From: Solenopsis invicta
Lineage: Eukaryota; Arthropoda; Insecta; Hymenoptera; Formicidae
Reading direction: 5' to 3'
NCBI RefSeq assembly: GCF_016802725.1
Contig: NC_052666.1
Coordinates: 30,966,997-31,030,996, forward strand
Length of the DNA: 64,000 nucleotides
Position 1 is the stretch's first letter; every line of letters starts with the position of its first letter. Under the pieces are notes generated by a model. That model ran no database searches, was not told the DNA's origin, and saw only the letters and a list, made by a program, of their open reading frames with translations. Position numbers and translations under genes: made by a program. Below are positions 13,690-28,116 of this stretch, piece by piece.

Positions 13690-14045
13690 AAATTTGAATC
13701 GAATCAAATCGAATTTTATTTCTTTGTTCGAATTCGAATCGAATTGAATTGACAAAATTTTATCTGAATTGAATCAAATTAAAGCATTGAAATATTTTTT
13801 GCAACAATACAATTATTGCCGCAGCTAATTATTATGGAAGTAATAATTAGCTTATATATTTTATTAATAGATAATAACGAAAGATTTTTATACTACAAGA
13901 AAAATAACTTTGATTATATGATATAAAGTCATTTTAAATATGTATCAATGTATGTGATTCGGATTCGAATCATAGAAGTCCAAATCCGAATCGAATCGAA
14001 TCTTACCTGATTCGATTTGTATTTTAATAGTCCGCACACCTCTAA
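13690..14045. repeat. Dispersed-repeat candidate rich in GAATCGAAT units
   Basis: Both ends of this block carry clustered GAATCGAATC and CGAATTCGAATCG motifs around an AT-rich centre, and it stops at a CGCACACCTCTA sequence. The layout suggests an old transposon remnant, but clear terminal repeats were not found. Confidence 0.4.
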
Positions 14046-17000
14046 TCTATAAATTATATAAGGAGATGAAAAAATAATAATTCAAAGTTACAATTATGAT
14101 TTATATAGAAGAAGATTTTTGATATTCATCTACATCTATAGAAACACGAGATGTGTTTGTGCCATTTGATCAGAATGCCAGTTTAGATTACGCCCCGTCG
14201 TGTGAATGAACTCCAGCAGAAAAACAACGGTAGAGACAGAATCAGAAGCAGCTCAGCGAGGTAGCTAGACGTCTGCCGCGTTATCTGCCCTCGTGTGCGC
14301 GCGACGAATGTGTGAACACGGTCGCGCGTTTAAGGTGCGAACTGTGGACCGCGAATTTCGTGTCCGACTGGATTCCGGAGAGAGAGGGAGCGAAAGGGAG
14401 GATCCGCGCTACGATACGAAGAGAGATACGCGAGAGAGGAAGAAAAAGGGTGGCGGAGGAGTCGGAGAAAGAGATGCCTCTCCACGGTGCCTTTCCTCCT
14501 CCGCGCGAGCGCTGGCTCCGGGACCGAACCGGGAGAATACAAGGTCCTGGTATGCGGTGATATCGACTCATTACCATGCCCGGTGCAGGGATCGGGGCGC
14601 GACTCGCATCCATTAGGATAATTGCTTCTCTATGTCTCCGTAGTGTTTTCTTACCTCCACCCTCTCGTTGATTGCTTCGCGTACGCAGTGGTGGATGTAC
14701 GATAATTCATCGATTGGCGCTGAAATCAGTTAGCTTGTCATCTTTCGCTTATCGTTGACGAGATTACGGCTTCTCGCGGTTTTTGCAAAGATGAGATAGA
14801 AATGCAGAAGAGATTCGCAGAATCTTTGCAAACGATCTCGTGGACTGTGCAAAAAATTGTACTGAAATACACGGGAAGAATTCTCTCCTAGAATTTATTT
14901 TCTCAAAATAGCAATAGGGATAACTTTCGAGGACTTCGAAAAATGTTATTATAATTTTAATAAAATTCAATGAACTTTTAGCAAAATTTAACCAAATAAT
15001 TTTATGTTAGAAAATACTTTGATTAAATTTTATTAAAATGTTTTGCCGCGACTCATAATTTTGTTTTATAAAATATTTATCGAAACAGAGAGAAAGAGAG
15101 GAGTGTGCTTTCTTAAAATGCGTCTTTCATGCGGCCGACATCCGGCACACTTGACAAATTCCGCGTCATACGGACGCAACTTTTCCGTATCCGGGGCCGG
15201 AGAGACTGGAAAGGACTGACCGCGGTTATAGGGGGGGGGCTCGGCATGGCGCACAGAAATGATTCCATTAGATAATTAATTTCGTCCTTAATAAGGCCGC
15301 GGGGATGTATGTTAATGTGTGACGCGTAGGATATTTACATCTACGGTAGTCACCACGAACGGCACTTTCGGCCGGTTTATTCACGTATGCCCACGCATCG
15401 CGGAGACGCACATTGATAGGTCGTCGCAGCCCTTCCGCGCGTACTTGCTGCCGGAGAAAAGGGGCAGCAACGTACGAAACATATCTCATTCCGACTTGTC
15501 ACCTGCGAATTCCAGTCGGCACGGGATACAAACGGTCCTTCTTATTTATTCGAGTTTTTCTGCCGGCGGAGGATGTACGTCGTGTCGTCGGTCAGAAAGT
15601 GGGAAATTAATTAAGTATAATTACAGGTCTCCCCTTCTATGTTTCTTCGCGAACTGCACGCTCCGCGAACCTGCTTGATGTTAGCATTATTTAGCATTAT
15701 TTTATTATTATTAATTACGATTTATTATTAAATCTGTAAATATCATCGTATCTTTCTACTACGTGTACGTATTACTGTACAATTTTTGCATTCTTCGTTG
15801 TTAGTTTTTATTTTGACGTCTTTACCTTTTCATTATTTATTAATTATCAAATATTTGATCTTTTTTCATTATTTTATTAAATATAAAAAAATTGATTTAA
15901 TAAATTATTAATAAAATAAGTATTAATAACTTTTATATTTTTAATTTTAATTTATAAATTTGATATTTTCCAAAGCAGTATAATTTAAGGAATTAGTGAT
16001 ATTCTATAGTGCGTCGTAAAAGACTTATAATAAACTAATTTATTAGTGAAAATTATTAAACATTGTAATAGGAACTTGAAGCATTGAGCTACAGTTTTCA
16101 ACATTTATTTGCATATAAGTACCAAACAAAAAGTATAATAAAAAAATAACTTAAGTGCTACTCTGGTTAACAAACTGGTTAATAAAAAAGAACTTAATTT
16201 GGAAACTCTCTCCCACACATTTGTACTAATTAAATGAAAAATGTAATGTTCCGGTCTAACAAAATTGGAACTCCCAGTTTTTATTACAATTCTAAAAAAA
16301 TTTCTGAAAAAGTAAAGTTAAAAGAGGAATAACGAAAAGGAAGTTGGAGAGAGGAAAGACTCGAACCACTAATCTTCGGCGGTGAAAGGCCGACAAGCAA
16401 GGGGCCAACACCCGATAAATGGATTTGAGATCGTTCTCTTTTACCCTTTTCGTTCCTCCTCCCCTCCCTCCCTTAGGTCAGCCACGATTTGCTTTTTGCT
16501 CTCTACGTCGGACAGAACGTTCGTGTTCGGGATTGCTTGTACTATGTCACACGAATTCGGTAGCACTAAACCGTACCGTGTGTGCGTACATGTACGAAGA
16601 AATCGTCGAGGAATTGATTAAGAACTGCGTGTCCCGACGATCTCTTCATTATCGCATTTAGAACGGAGACGAGAACATGGGATGAATTTCACACGTTATA
16701 TAGATTCACGAAGCCACTTTGCTCTGCTTCATTTTATCCGTTTTATTTGATTCCTTCAGTTTCCTTTCGCAAACTTTGTATGCGCTGTTACAAACGCGAC
16801 AGTACAAAAAAAAAGTATTAAAAACAGTATGAGAGAAGAAGAACAGGTCGATATAAATATTTATTTTTGTACAGTATTTTAACATAAGAATGTAATGAAA
16901 ATTTGAAACGTATAAAAACTTCCAGATGTTACAAGGATTTGCGTTTTTATTAAAGGAAGTAATTAAAAGTTTTTATTTCCAATTCTGAATACTTATAATT

Positions 17001-17602
17001 GCTCAACCAAGATATATAGTTTCCTCAACTTCTTGAAGGATTCAAAATATGACATTGTGTCTCGATTGACAAATAATAGAATAGATAATCTGGCAAAAAC
17101 TATGCATCCTTAAATTTTATTATAATATTTAGTCCTGTGATATATTTCCCGATTTGATTACGACTCGTTCCACGCGATGATGAATTACTTGGTTCATAGA
17201 AAGCTGTGCTTATGATGTGATTACGTTATTACCTGATAATCAGATCAGATCGGCAGATAATTAATTAAACGAACGTAATATTTACATATGCAGCTTCTCA
17301 ACTATCATTAATGTTATACTTAACAAGACCGCGGTTAGTAATTACGCCGATATAGAACCACTATTCGTAATTCAATAAGCAAAGGATGGGTAGTACGCGC
17401 TCGGCGGTGAAACAAACCGGTTTGCGTGGATTCACCTAATTCTACTTCTCTCATATGTACGAGTAAATGAGTCCCGTGCTAATCGCCGCGTATGATTTAG
17501 TGTGTAACTGCATATCTCGTCGAATATATATAAATCGCACACAAAGGAACAAACAAATGAATTTTCGTTTGTGTTTGTGTCGTATGGTGTAGCATAGCTG
17601 AA

Positions 17603-17631
17603 ATGTGCAATTAAAGAATATAATTGCACAT
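17603..17631. repeat. Perfect 11-bp hairpin
   Basis: ATGTGCAATTA and TAATTGCACAT flank a seven-base loop. The arms are perfect. No terminator-like or miRNA-length structure. Confidence 0.8.
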
Positions 17632-19187
17632 CATTTATATTCACTAACTTATTTATCTAATGACATTATCATAAGATAACGTTCAGCAAAAAAGTATTAG
17701 TGATCGAAACGTTTGTTTTTAATTAAATATAATTAAAGCTCTCATTTTTCAACGAATTTTGGAAGAGAAAGGTTTTATTTTTAAATACGTTCGTAATTTA
17801 ATTCTTGAATCAAAGTTTATTTAAAATTGATTCGATAGTTAAAATTTATCTGTTTAAGCTGTAAGAATTTATTTTTTTTATTTTTTAAATTAATTGTAAA
17901 GAAATAATTGTTCATATTTTGTCTTTACTATAAAAATTTTTTTATTATTCTTAATTGTATCATAGAACTAGGCACTCTTCATAACATTAACGAGATGTTT
18001 TTACAGGGCCTCATAATTAAAAATATTTAATCAACTTTTACGCCTCAAGGCATGTACGAGTTGCGTATTATTTTTATTATTCAAAATAAATTAAATTTAT
18101 CGCACACGTATATTTTTATGTTTACATACGTAATTCGATACATAAGATATTCTCGTGGTTTGCACGAATGTAGAGTGTGCATGGTGCAAGTTGCCGATTG
18201 TCACACATATGCCACACCCGTGCTCGAATGCCGGCGCTCTACTTGCACCTGTTGACTTCTAAAGATTGCTTGATTAACGACACCGCTTTCAGAATCATAT
18301 GGCCTCACGACCGCTTTTCGTACTTATCGAAATGTACGCGATATGATCACACGCTCGACTCATTTTCAGCCGCGGTGGATACTCAATAGCCGTGAATACC
18401 TATGTATCAATTTCCAGATCATTGATTTTTATGATCATTGATTATGTGTATGCATCGACGATTACTACATTATTAGCGTCATCGATCATTTAAAGTGTCA
18501 TCAATAACTCCGGGGATTAATCTAATTTTTACTTGGAAAGTGTTAACTTACGATATCAAAGTTCCGTAAAAAAAAGTAATTTAACGAAATGTCGAGAAAC
18601 AAAAAAAAAAATGTCGAGAATTTTCGCGGAAGACAAATATGCGTTCGAACCGTTTTATATTATTTTGTACTACAGAGATTGAAATACGCTTTTATATTAT
18701 ACGTGCAGGGTGTACAGTTAGAAGAAATACTTTGATAATACTAGAGCTAACGTCTCTATCGTGCGCGTTTTATTTGGGGAATGACCGTCGGTCCAGTGCT
18801 AAGTACTGCACACGGTGATTAGATAGCTGCGATGCGTAATAAATCACGTGTATGCGGTGAATTATATATCATCCGAAGTAATTATTCCGCATGATTATAA
18901 AGGATGACGGAGTCGACTTAACCCCGATGTTTGTATCTCGTCGTTTCTTTTTTCTTTTGCGGGTGCCCGCGGAAATGAATTCCCGCGGCGAGCGCTGCGT
19001 AACAAATGCGTGAAACAATTTAATGCAGTAGCGTATAGTTTTAACAACTCGGCCACCCCTTAATCTTCCTCGACTTCACTTATCTCGCGCACGTTATCTT
19101 GCCTTACCGTTACAGTAAACTAGACAGGTCAGTGTATAGGATATTGGTGAATAATATTTATATCTTTACGAATTCCTTAACACCAAG

Positions 19188-19463
19188 ACCAGTATTCATA
19201 GTCGATTCTTATTTCAAGACCATCTTAAGTAATGTCTTAAGATACTAATATAGCTCTCTGATTGGTTGACGGCGTCTTAAGATGACACTTAAGAGGATCT
19301 TAAATATAAGAACGGACTATGGCCAGTATTCATAGTCGATTCTTATATTTAAGATCATCTTAAGTATCATCTTAAGATGCCATCAACCAATCAGAGAGCT
19401 GTATTAGCATCTTGAGACGTTACTTAAGACGATCTTGAAATAAGAATTGACTATGAATATCGG
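19188..19463. mobile_element. Long hairpin element with two ~135-base arms
   Basis: The second half (from 19324) is the reverse complement of the first with few differences. Both arms share CCAGTATTCATAGTC at the outer end, CTCTCTGATTGGTTGA in the middle, and several CTTAAGAT units. Each arm is also partly self-complementary. The two arms leave almost no loop, so a transcript would fold into a nearly continuous duplex of about 135 bp. No coding capacity. Confidence 0.8.
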
Positions 19464-21297
19464 CTCAAGTCTAGTTTTTCTATGTATTCTCTAATAAATA
19501 TTGCTATTAAAATCCGGACGACCGATTTTTATTTAACGAGGTTATAAATAGATGCTTAGGAAACCATCTCTTTATTAGAGTTTTGTTAAGGACTGGGCTA
19601 ATATACATATACACGAGAACTGGGAATCAGTTAGACACTACTTAACAATAAATTAATGTTAATGGGAGCGAACCTGATCGAGAAGCGAGCTAGACACGCG
19701 AAAAATTCCCCGGCACCGCGGGCCCAATATATAAGTGATTTAATAATTACCGAGCGCGCCGGGGCACGAATTAATGCCGCGGCCGCGGCCGGCCGATACA
19801 TTATTTTAATGAAACATGAACACGTGTATATAAATTACGTCTCGCCGTTCCTTTTTTCCACGGTGCCCTTAATGGCGCGCAGAGCGTGCGCGCGCGCGCG
19901 CGCGCACGTCCCGCCTGGTCCACGGTGGCCGACCGCGCGGGACGAGGACTAAATTAAATGAACATCTAAATCGTCTCGAACGCGGGCTCCACAAATCTTC
20001 CGACTGCCGAAAAACCCGACGGGTGCAGAACCGCTCTCTTTCTTTCTCTCTCACTTTCGGGACCAAACCCACGGACAGCTACTAGGGATTGGCGCTAGCC
20101 CCGCTCGCGAACGCGTCGCCATAAATTCTCCCGATCGAAATTCGAAATTCGGTATACCGTCGTGCGATTACACGAGAGAAAGGGAGAGGATGTAGCGAAG
20201 AAAAAAAGAAACTGGCTAAGAAGGGATTTGCCAGTGTGACGCTGCACCATGTAATGCGGTAGTGAAACGAGAGGCATTTTCGTTGCTTATTTTTGTTCAG
20301 GTTTCATGTGAGAGGAAAAAAATCGTTTAAGTTTTTTTTTATAAAAAAACAACTAAAAGGTTATTTTTTATTGTTCTTATTATTATAATATTTATATATA
20401 ATATTGTTATAATATAATTTGCATAAACGAGTTTATGTCTTAATTATAACATTTTTTTCGCGTTTCTTTTCTTATAATTCCATCGTTGTCATTAATAATA
20501 TTAATTTTTATATCATAATACGAATATTACTTTTTTTCGGAAAAAAACTTTTCTAAGAGTAAAATAGATTACTTCTTAATTTTTATAAATAACAATAGAT
20601 ACTAGAGAAGTAGAATCTTTATAAATTTGTATCAGTTTTTGTTATGCAAGCTTCAAAATTAACATGTTGGCGGTAAAAAAGAATGTTTTTGTAAATTAAA
20701 AAGCAACAGGAACGAATCCAATCAGTCCAAATCAATATAATTAGCTACTTGGACACGAATTTTGCGTTCGTCGAATTTCAAGCGATCCAATGCGATTTAT
20801 AAACTCACGGTATAATTTAGTCGTTTTCGATGGCCAGCCACGTCGAGGTGACTAGACTGTGAGCAAGTATTTTACCGGCGACAGGAAATTCAGAAAAAAA
20901 GGCAATTCATTAACTGCCCACTGTGAACACGGAGGCCGTCCATTTCCTAAGAAATAACGAAGTCGATTCGTGCGACCGATATATCTGATTAAAGATCCGT
21001 GCGACAGATTTATCGATTTCGAGAGATCAATTTTCACCGTTGGACCTTTTTCTCCCCTTGGATGCCGACTTTTGCGAATGCATTTGCACGTAATAAGGTA
21101 TTAGTGTCTTGCGTGCCGATTTATGCGTTAGTTCACGGATTGACGCGTATCACATTTACGCATTTAGATTTATTCGCAAATGCGTATGTTCGCTTTGCAC
21201 ATTTTTCTATAACCTTTTTTTTCTTCCCTCAAAATATGACTGTATACTTGCTGCAGCACTTTAAATGCTGAAAATATAACAAAAAAATCGATTTTAA
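19464..21297. other. Intron-like DNA with a strong CpG-rich patch
   Basis: The patch at about 19650-20270 includes GGCCGCGGCCGGCC and a (CG)n run near 19886-19908. The rest is AT-rich, with a mixed patch near 20790-21170. No gene recognised. Confidence 0.5.
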
Positions 21298-21415
21298 CAG
21301 AAAAAAAGTTGTTAAATTGACAGAATTTATAAATTTGATTAATACATAAATACTGAAACTGAAAAAATTTAATCAAGTTGAAAAATTTAGTCAAGTATAA
21401 TGACTTTTTTTTCTG
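21298..21415. mobile_element. MITE-like element, family A (second copy)
   Basis: The left end CAGAAAAAAAGTTGTTAAAT and the right end on the other strand, CAGAAAAAAAAGTCATTATA, are inverted. The right arm continues ACTTGACTAAATTTTTCAAC, matching the element at 12939. Confidence 0.65.
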
Positions 21416-22686
21416 TGTGCATTTAGTATATAAATGTTTTTGTGGAAAATTAAAGCATTTTGTTTTGCGTGACGTTCTCATATCGACTTCATATTTTTCC
21501 AAATTAGATACGAATATAGTGATGTTCAACGAATCAAAAGAGAGGCTTTCTACCAATTTGCCGGAAAAGAAAGCTTGAAAAAAACACACATTGAATTAAT
21601 GATTTCTAAGTAACAGATGCTTGTGATATCAAAGTAATTAGAACGTGTAATTATATTTAATTATCTTTACAGTTTAGCACTTTATTTTAATTTTAAATAT
21701 CTTAATTTTTCATGTGAACTATTTTATTTGTTTTGGATGTGAACGCGCGATGCCAATTATTTTATCTGGAATCCGTTCTTTCGAAGTGATATAGCAGAAA
21801 TTACAGCCGATTATGGCGCTACGATTAAAAAATAAGATATAAATGGATATCCGCGTAAATATCGTGCAGTTTCACTCTGAGAGAGTTTCTGCAATAGAAT
21901 AATTTCAAAGCGAAGCGATTACTGGAAAGAGGTTGTTGTATCCTTTATAGTTTTTGCGTAGCAACGTGCGTCGCGATGGCATCTAATATGCAATGTAATA
22001 TCGCGTTTTACATTAAAAATTACGATTTCCACATTGCTGTCGCACATTTGCGCGGAGGAATCGCATTTGCGGAAATCCGTGCAAAACCGTGGTGTCGTGG
22101 CGCGGCGAGAAATGGCCGATAGGGATCAGTGGAGGGAATAACGTCGCCGGAGAAGCATCGTAAACAAAGCCAAGAAGACGTGGGACGTTCAGCAGAGGGG
22201 CCTCACGGATCTTCGTTAATTGTACGGAATTGAGCGCCGATCTCCACGCCGTGATATCTTCGATTTCTGCAATAATCAACTCGCCGCCCGGTTGCTACGT
22301 AAATCGGCATACTGCATACTCACGCGCCCCGACGTGGCGACGGTGGATTTACCGATAAACTGTCTAAGCGATCGTATAAAGCTGTGATTGATATGGATCT
22401 TTAAAACGACTTGTGAATTTATAACTACCTATATCTTTAGAAAGACGTAATTACTGGCGAGCAAAAATTTTTGATCGCTACGCTGACTTTAAACAGTAAT
22501 GTAAATTGTTTTATTTTTCCATTCTCGATATTCTGTATCTTTAATACACAGAAAAAGCAATGTTAAATTAAAAACTAATATGCTCTCTCTAGCAATTATA
22601 TTCTTGCTTATATGTGAGATAATGATAATTTTACTTGTACATTATTTAATCTTCTTTAAAAAATTTGATCTTAAATCTCAGCAAAA

Positions 22687-22732
22687 TATTATATTTATAT
22701 TTATATTTTATATTTATATTTATATTTTATAA
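22687..22732. repeat. TATATT(TATATT) minisatellite
   Basis: About eight irregular units of ATTTAT/ATTTTAT in tandem. Confidence 0.8.
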
Positions 22733-25439
22733 TAATTATCTGAGCACAATATGATTATTTTGATAATAATAGTATACCTAAAAAAGATTCTCATTTTTAG
22801 TTAGAAGATATTTTTTATTTGATACTTTTTTTCTCAATTCATTAAAATTATTATTGAATAATAAGAATATTTTTTTTTTGATAAAATTTTTTTGATAAAA
22901 CTATACAAAATTCTTTGTGTAAGCAAGTTACGTTTGTATGGTTTGCCTATGTAATCTTATTTTAATATTTAACATTTCGAAAATAAGGGTATTCTCAAAA
23001 TAAGAATGTTCTTTTTTTATGTGTAGTTTTAAAAAAGAACTCTTTGAAATGTCCTGTCGCATAGAGTCCTTGCTCTAAATCCATCACTGTCTACGTCAAA
23101 GACGGTTTGCTTGTCGACGCGAGGTTGATTTCAAAAACTAATTAATTTTATATTATGTATAATTGATTAATTATATAATTGTAAATTTGTACATATTTGA
23201 GAAAAATTTGATTCGTAAATGCGAGGAAAAAGATTTATCGGGGACCGGGTGTCTGGTGATTAACGTGTAATCGTAATAAAAGTGCCTCGCAATTAGCATT
23301 CCATCGAGTAATGTATTCAGGTATTCGGATGCTCTTCAGCGGTTACCAAGCCCTTCTCGGGATCACTCGTCTTTTCGATAGCTGCCCCATCGCGAAATTT
23401 AAATCAGTGGTATCTAACGAACGACTCGTGGGCTGCATCCAAATGCAAGGGAGACTTTGCCTCAGCGATCTTCAACCTCTTCTCCCCGGCGTGCCGTGAG
23501 AAAGCAAGGCAGTTTAACTTTGAACGAATTTCTTGTGTATTAATCGCTTTGTGCATAACTTTTTTTATTTGATGCAACGTAGCAGTGCAGCGTATGCAAT
23601 TTTATCTGAAGAAGATTGATGGGAAATTGTTAAAATAATTTGAAATATTTAAATTTATATTAAGTGGATTTCATTAATTTCACATTAAGTAGAGGAAGAT
23701 TCGCAAAGAAAATACAAGTAAATCGGCAATCGAATAAATGTTGGATAAATATTATGATCGTTTTCTCATACGGGAATGTTTTTAATTTTTATGGAGGAAG
23801 AGCACAACGAGAATTACGAACCTCGTTGTTTCCGAACACCGAGTGTGGGAGAAATGGGCACAGCCCAATATCCGCTAATGACTTTTTAAGTGTGCTCCAG
23901 GTAGGCGCACGGCCATGTTCTGAAGCTGCCCTAATCTGACTTTAATTTATCCTACCGTTACCCTATCAAGAGTATCCAGTAGCCTTTCCACGTTTTTTTT
24001 TCTCTCACCTATCGCTCGTCTACTACGCCCTTTTTTTTCTTACGAAAGCGTCGTAACTCGAATGTGATTGATCACGAGAATTGCGGAGGAGAGATACCCC
24101 GGAAATCGTCTTTTTTGTCCCTCCACATTCGATTGTGATCATTGCTTTCCTATCCATTTATTATTTTGCAAGCGTTGCGCAAACCTAAAAGATGTAATAA
24201 CGTTTGATTTACATATATAAAATAACAAAAATACGGACTTGAATAGTCAGTGCGGTATGATAAAACTTCAAAATGGCCAAGTGTAAAAATTACATCATCT
24301 ATTCTTCATTTGAGAGTGGGTTGAATCCGATCATTCACGAGATTGTCAAAACGAGAATCAGATTGATAAAATTCTAAGATAAGATATTTACAAGTGTATA
24401 ATGCTCTGTTCGAAGAGCGTTATACACTTAAAACTCTGTGCAAGTCAAAACGTTTGAATTAAAATAGAATAATTACAGAATATATTCGAAAATAAATGAA
24501 ATATCTACACATTAAAGACGTTTTAGTTTAATTTTACATTATTGAGACTGTTAATCTTCGATTTATTACGTTTGTAAGTAAAGCGAGCATGATTTTGTTA
24601 TTTGTTAATTTTTTATTAATTACTCACTAAAATCAGCTGTAGTCATTACTTATTTTCATGTTCTTATTAATTTATATTTTTTTTATTTTTCGTTTTATAT
24701 ACAACAGAGATTTTTATACAAATTTACGACATAGGATTTATTTTATATACGTTTTTCCTCGCGTAAAATAACATACCGAAACGTACAGCAGTCATGGTGA
24801 CCTGTCTATTCTTCCGTCGCTGTTGCATCAGGGGAAAAAAAAAAAAAATACAGAAAGAAAAAAGAAAAAAAAGCACAACGGAAACGCGTCGGACTTCGAG
24901 TCAGACGTAGAGTTTCGTAAGTATCGGTCAGAAGGAAAGAAAGTGACTTTGGCAGCGGAACAACTTTCGACATCCTGTGTGCCAAACAATCGGCCATATG
25001 CCGCACCGAATGCCGGCCGAATGCCCGAAACACCCGAATTAGTGGTTTTCAGCCGCGACGTCAAACAATACGCTGTCCAGCGCGTCGAGAATGCAATTGC
25101 AGCCGGCGGTCGGCACGAAACTTTCGTATGCGTCAGGCTGTACTTTGTGTTTCCCGCACACGCACGCACGCCACGCATGCTCGAAATATTGTGAACGTCA
25201 ATGTCTACCGAGTTCAACAATTACGAGAAATTCGCGATGCGCAAAAACGTTCGTTTCGATTTGTGGTGTTTGAAATGTTGTAAAGTCATAGCGTGTCCTT
25301 TTTCTTCGCCTCCTCCTTTCTCGATGAAAGACATTATTATATATCGTTTTGCTTCAACGACATAATTTAAAAACGAAACTTTCCGTTTGGAATCATCAAA
25401 ATGTTGTAATAGTATTTTTAAATGCAATTTTGATGTACT

Positions 25440-25810
25440 AAGACAGTACACAATATTTATAAAAGAATTACAAAATATTTATTATAATTATTTTAATATT
25501 TTATAAATATTTACTAATATATTTATTAATACTTTATAAATACTTTTGTGATCTCTTAGATTGAACAAATTATAAAGATTTATTATAAATATCACACACA
25601 ATAAAAATGTTTATAAAATATTCTTATAAGATACTATTAATTCTTTTACTTATCATAAATATTGTATATAATATTTAATTTATAATTTAATAATACATGT
25701 TATATAAAGATTTTGAGTTTTTTCCTTCATGTATAAAATATTTATAAAATATTTTGAAAAACAAACAACAGTTATAAATAATTATGAGTATTTATCGCAA
25801 ATATTATTTA
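25440..25810. repeat. AT-rich region of recurring ATAAATATT units
   Basis: ATAAATATT and its complement recur many times on both strands at irregular spacing. It could be a decayed tandem repeat or simple low-complexity DNA. Confidence 0.45.
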
Positions 25811-27899
25811 CTGTCTGGGTAATAATTTGATATATTGATGCTAAATGGTAAAATAAAATTCTTATTAGCTCTTTATTTAGTATATTGAATTCTCATCAGA
25901 ATTCTCTTTTTTTGCACATAATTCAGAAATGACAAGTTTAAATCATGTTGCAGCAAATTAGCGATATATGTATATTAAAATGTGTCTGATTATTGTAGAT
26001 GCTTTTCCTAATGGTACTTGATATCAGTAAAGATATTAATTTTGAAAAAAGTAAAAATTTTTTTCAAACATTCTGTTAAAAGTTTATACGTTGCCTTAAT
26101 TTTGATTCGTGTTTTATTTAAAATCACATTTCAAACTAATTATACAATCTATCTTCTGTTTTTGTCGAATATTCTTAATATTTTGTCTGTGTATCTAAAA
26201 TTATTTGAAACTTTTTTTAATTATTTATTGATCAGTTCTTTCAGTGTTGAGTATGTCTCTTGGAAAGAACATGTCTTTTAAACGAAATGTTTCCTTATCG
26301 AGCGAAAATGAGCGAATTAATCTTGAAAAATGTGCGAGAGCGATGTGAACGTTTTTGCTGCATGTTGTGAATTGATGCACGTAATTTAATGCCAAATGCG
26401 ACGGATAACGAGAAGCGGATAACGAGCTGATGTATGAATGGTTCGTACCCTGAAAATCATGTTCAGACTTCAGACCAGAATAATTTCTCGAGTAGCTTTG
26501 CATCGATAACGCATAATGGATGATTACTGATCTCGTGATTTACAAATACGACGAAAAAGCCAATGAATTTACATTATTAAATCTCTCACTTCTGCATTAA
26601 ATTGTAAAATATATTTATTTGAGAATGTTATACAAAATTGCACATTTAAACTTCAATTAAAGTTTTTAAACGTTTGTATCATTCTAGAACTGTCAGTTGT
26701 ATTAAAAAAAAAAAAAAAATTAATCACAAATGAATCATGGACTCGTTCAATGTAGGCAGGTATCAGGCCTCTATCTGGATTATTATTTCGATAAAATTGC
26801 GATGATACGATCTACGTTGGTTTTTCGATAAATTCTTACGATTGCGTTTTCTAGACTTCTCAACTGTTAATGTTATTTATTGCAATAAAACTCTCGATGG
26901 ACCCTAATCGATTCGTGATATCGCTTTGCTCCAAATCCACGCGTCAATCATCCCAAAGTGCGATGCCCCACGATAGAATGTCGCGGACTTCTATACTCAA
27001 TTAGTTCCGGCACCGCGGAATCGCATCATCCCGATAACACGCTTGTGCTGGCATAATAATTCCGTTTGTCACGCTAGTTACGCGCTCTACATAGCGTCGT
27101 GCGAGAGATTGCACGCGCATCGCAGACGCGCAACCACGATGCCGCATAAGGCTGCCGCATTGGACGAGGGGAGGCTCGGGCGTCGCGACGCAGCGCGTCT
27201 TCTCTCCGCAATGGGGCTGCACAATTTCGGCCGGAATGGCCATTTCTGTCGGTTTAATTCGAAGCTCTGCTTTCACTGCGAAAAAGATGTGTTGAAACGA
27301 CATGCTTCAAGTTAAAGTGTCTACTTTTAACACAAAAAACTGGCGGGTTAATTTAACGAAAAGCGATTTAACGTGATTTAAATCATGTTGTTTCAACATA
27401 GTTTAGCACATCTGTTTTTACAGTATTGGTGCACAATTATACACATGTTTGTTGGCGTAACATAAAATATTTTTAATGTTTCTCTCCGTGATCTCCTCTT
27501 GAAGAAAAGCGATGGCAATTAAATTGATAACGGTTAAGCAGTTAAGTCTACACACTAGATAATGGTAAAAATGTTTCCTAAAATTTTTATACAAATTGGA
27601 ACATTTTTAAGAAATATTGAGAAAGTTTACATATTTTCTTTAAATTTTTTGTACAATTTTTCAAAATTTTAGTGTAATTTTAGAATGTTTACAGCCTAGT
27701 ACTGCATTTATACATGCAATAATGAAAATATTGCACCTAAATAATTTTTTATTGATTTTTAAATAAAGTATAAACAACTAGAGTCAAAGTGGAAATAAAG
27801 GTAACGAGAAAATAATTTTAAGAAAATGTGTCTAAAACATAAGGGTGTGTAAATAACGAGTTGACTTCAAGATCGGTTTGTATTTGCATTGAGAATGTA

Positions 27900-28116
27900 T
27901 ACTGAGAGAAAAAATGAGATACTAAATTTTAATAAATATTTTTGTTTAATTAATTACAATGAAATATTTACTAAATGTAAATAAATAATTATTTAGTATA
28001 AGAACTACTAATTTAAATATCTTTTTTTATTCAGTAAATATTTATGTACCGTAAGTAAATATTTCATTGCAACTATTCAAATATTTATTAAAATTTCACA
28101 AATTTTCCTCTCAACG
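27900..28116. mobile_element. MITE-like element, family B
   Basis: The left arm has CTGAGAGAAAAAATGAG, CTAAATTTTAATAAATATTT and CAATGAAATATTTACT. The right arm repeats these in reverse complement (TGAGAGGAAAATTTG, AAATTTTAATAAATATTTGA, GCAATGAAATATTTACT). The arms are about 75 bases with an AT-rich centre. Confidence 0.75.

Larger units (their letters stand above)
13095..19187. other. Intron-like DNA, no gene recognised
   Basis: The stretch contains a block rich in GAATC units at 13690-14045 (annotated separately), CpG-rich patches near 14270-14640, 15110-15680, 16380-16680 and 18780-19120, and a short perfect hairpin at 17603. Frames open on both strands at 14281-14616 are not gene-like. 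The remainder is AT-rich. Confidence 0.5.
21416..27899. other. Intron-like DNA, no gene recognised
   Basis: Moderately CpG-rich patches lie near 22010-22380, 23220-23500, 24780-25270 and 26930-27310. A TATATTTATATT-type repeat lies at 22687-22732. A region of recurring ATAAATATT units runs from about 25440 to 25810. A-runs occur at 24835-24848 and 26704-26718. No coding exon or RNA gene could be supported. Confidence 0.5.

Noticed and set aside
14281..14616. Overlapping frames of about 110 codons on both strands
   Set aside because: Mutual shadows in a purine-rich GC patch.
16335..16415. tRNA-like stretch on the minus strand (GGTTCGAGTC with a TTTCAC loop)
   Set aside because: The anticodon and T stems do not pair and no acceptor stem is present. 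At most it is a degraded tRNA-derived remnant.
22546..22925. Possible MITE starting ACACAGAAAAAG
   Set aside because: No convincing inverted right end could be found.
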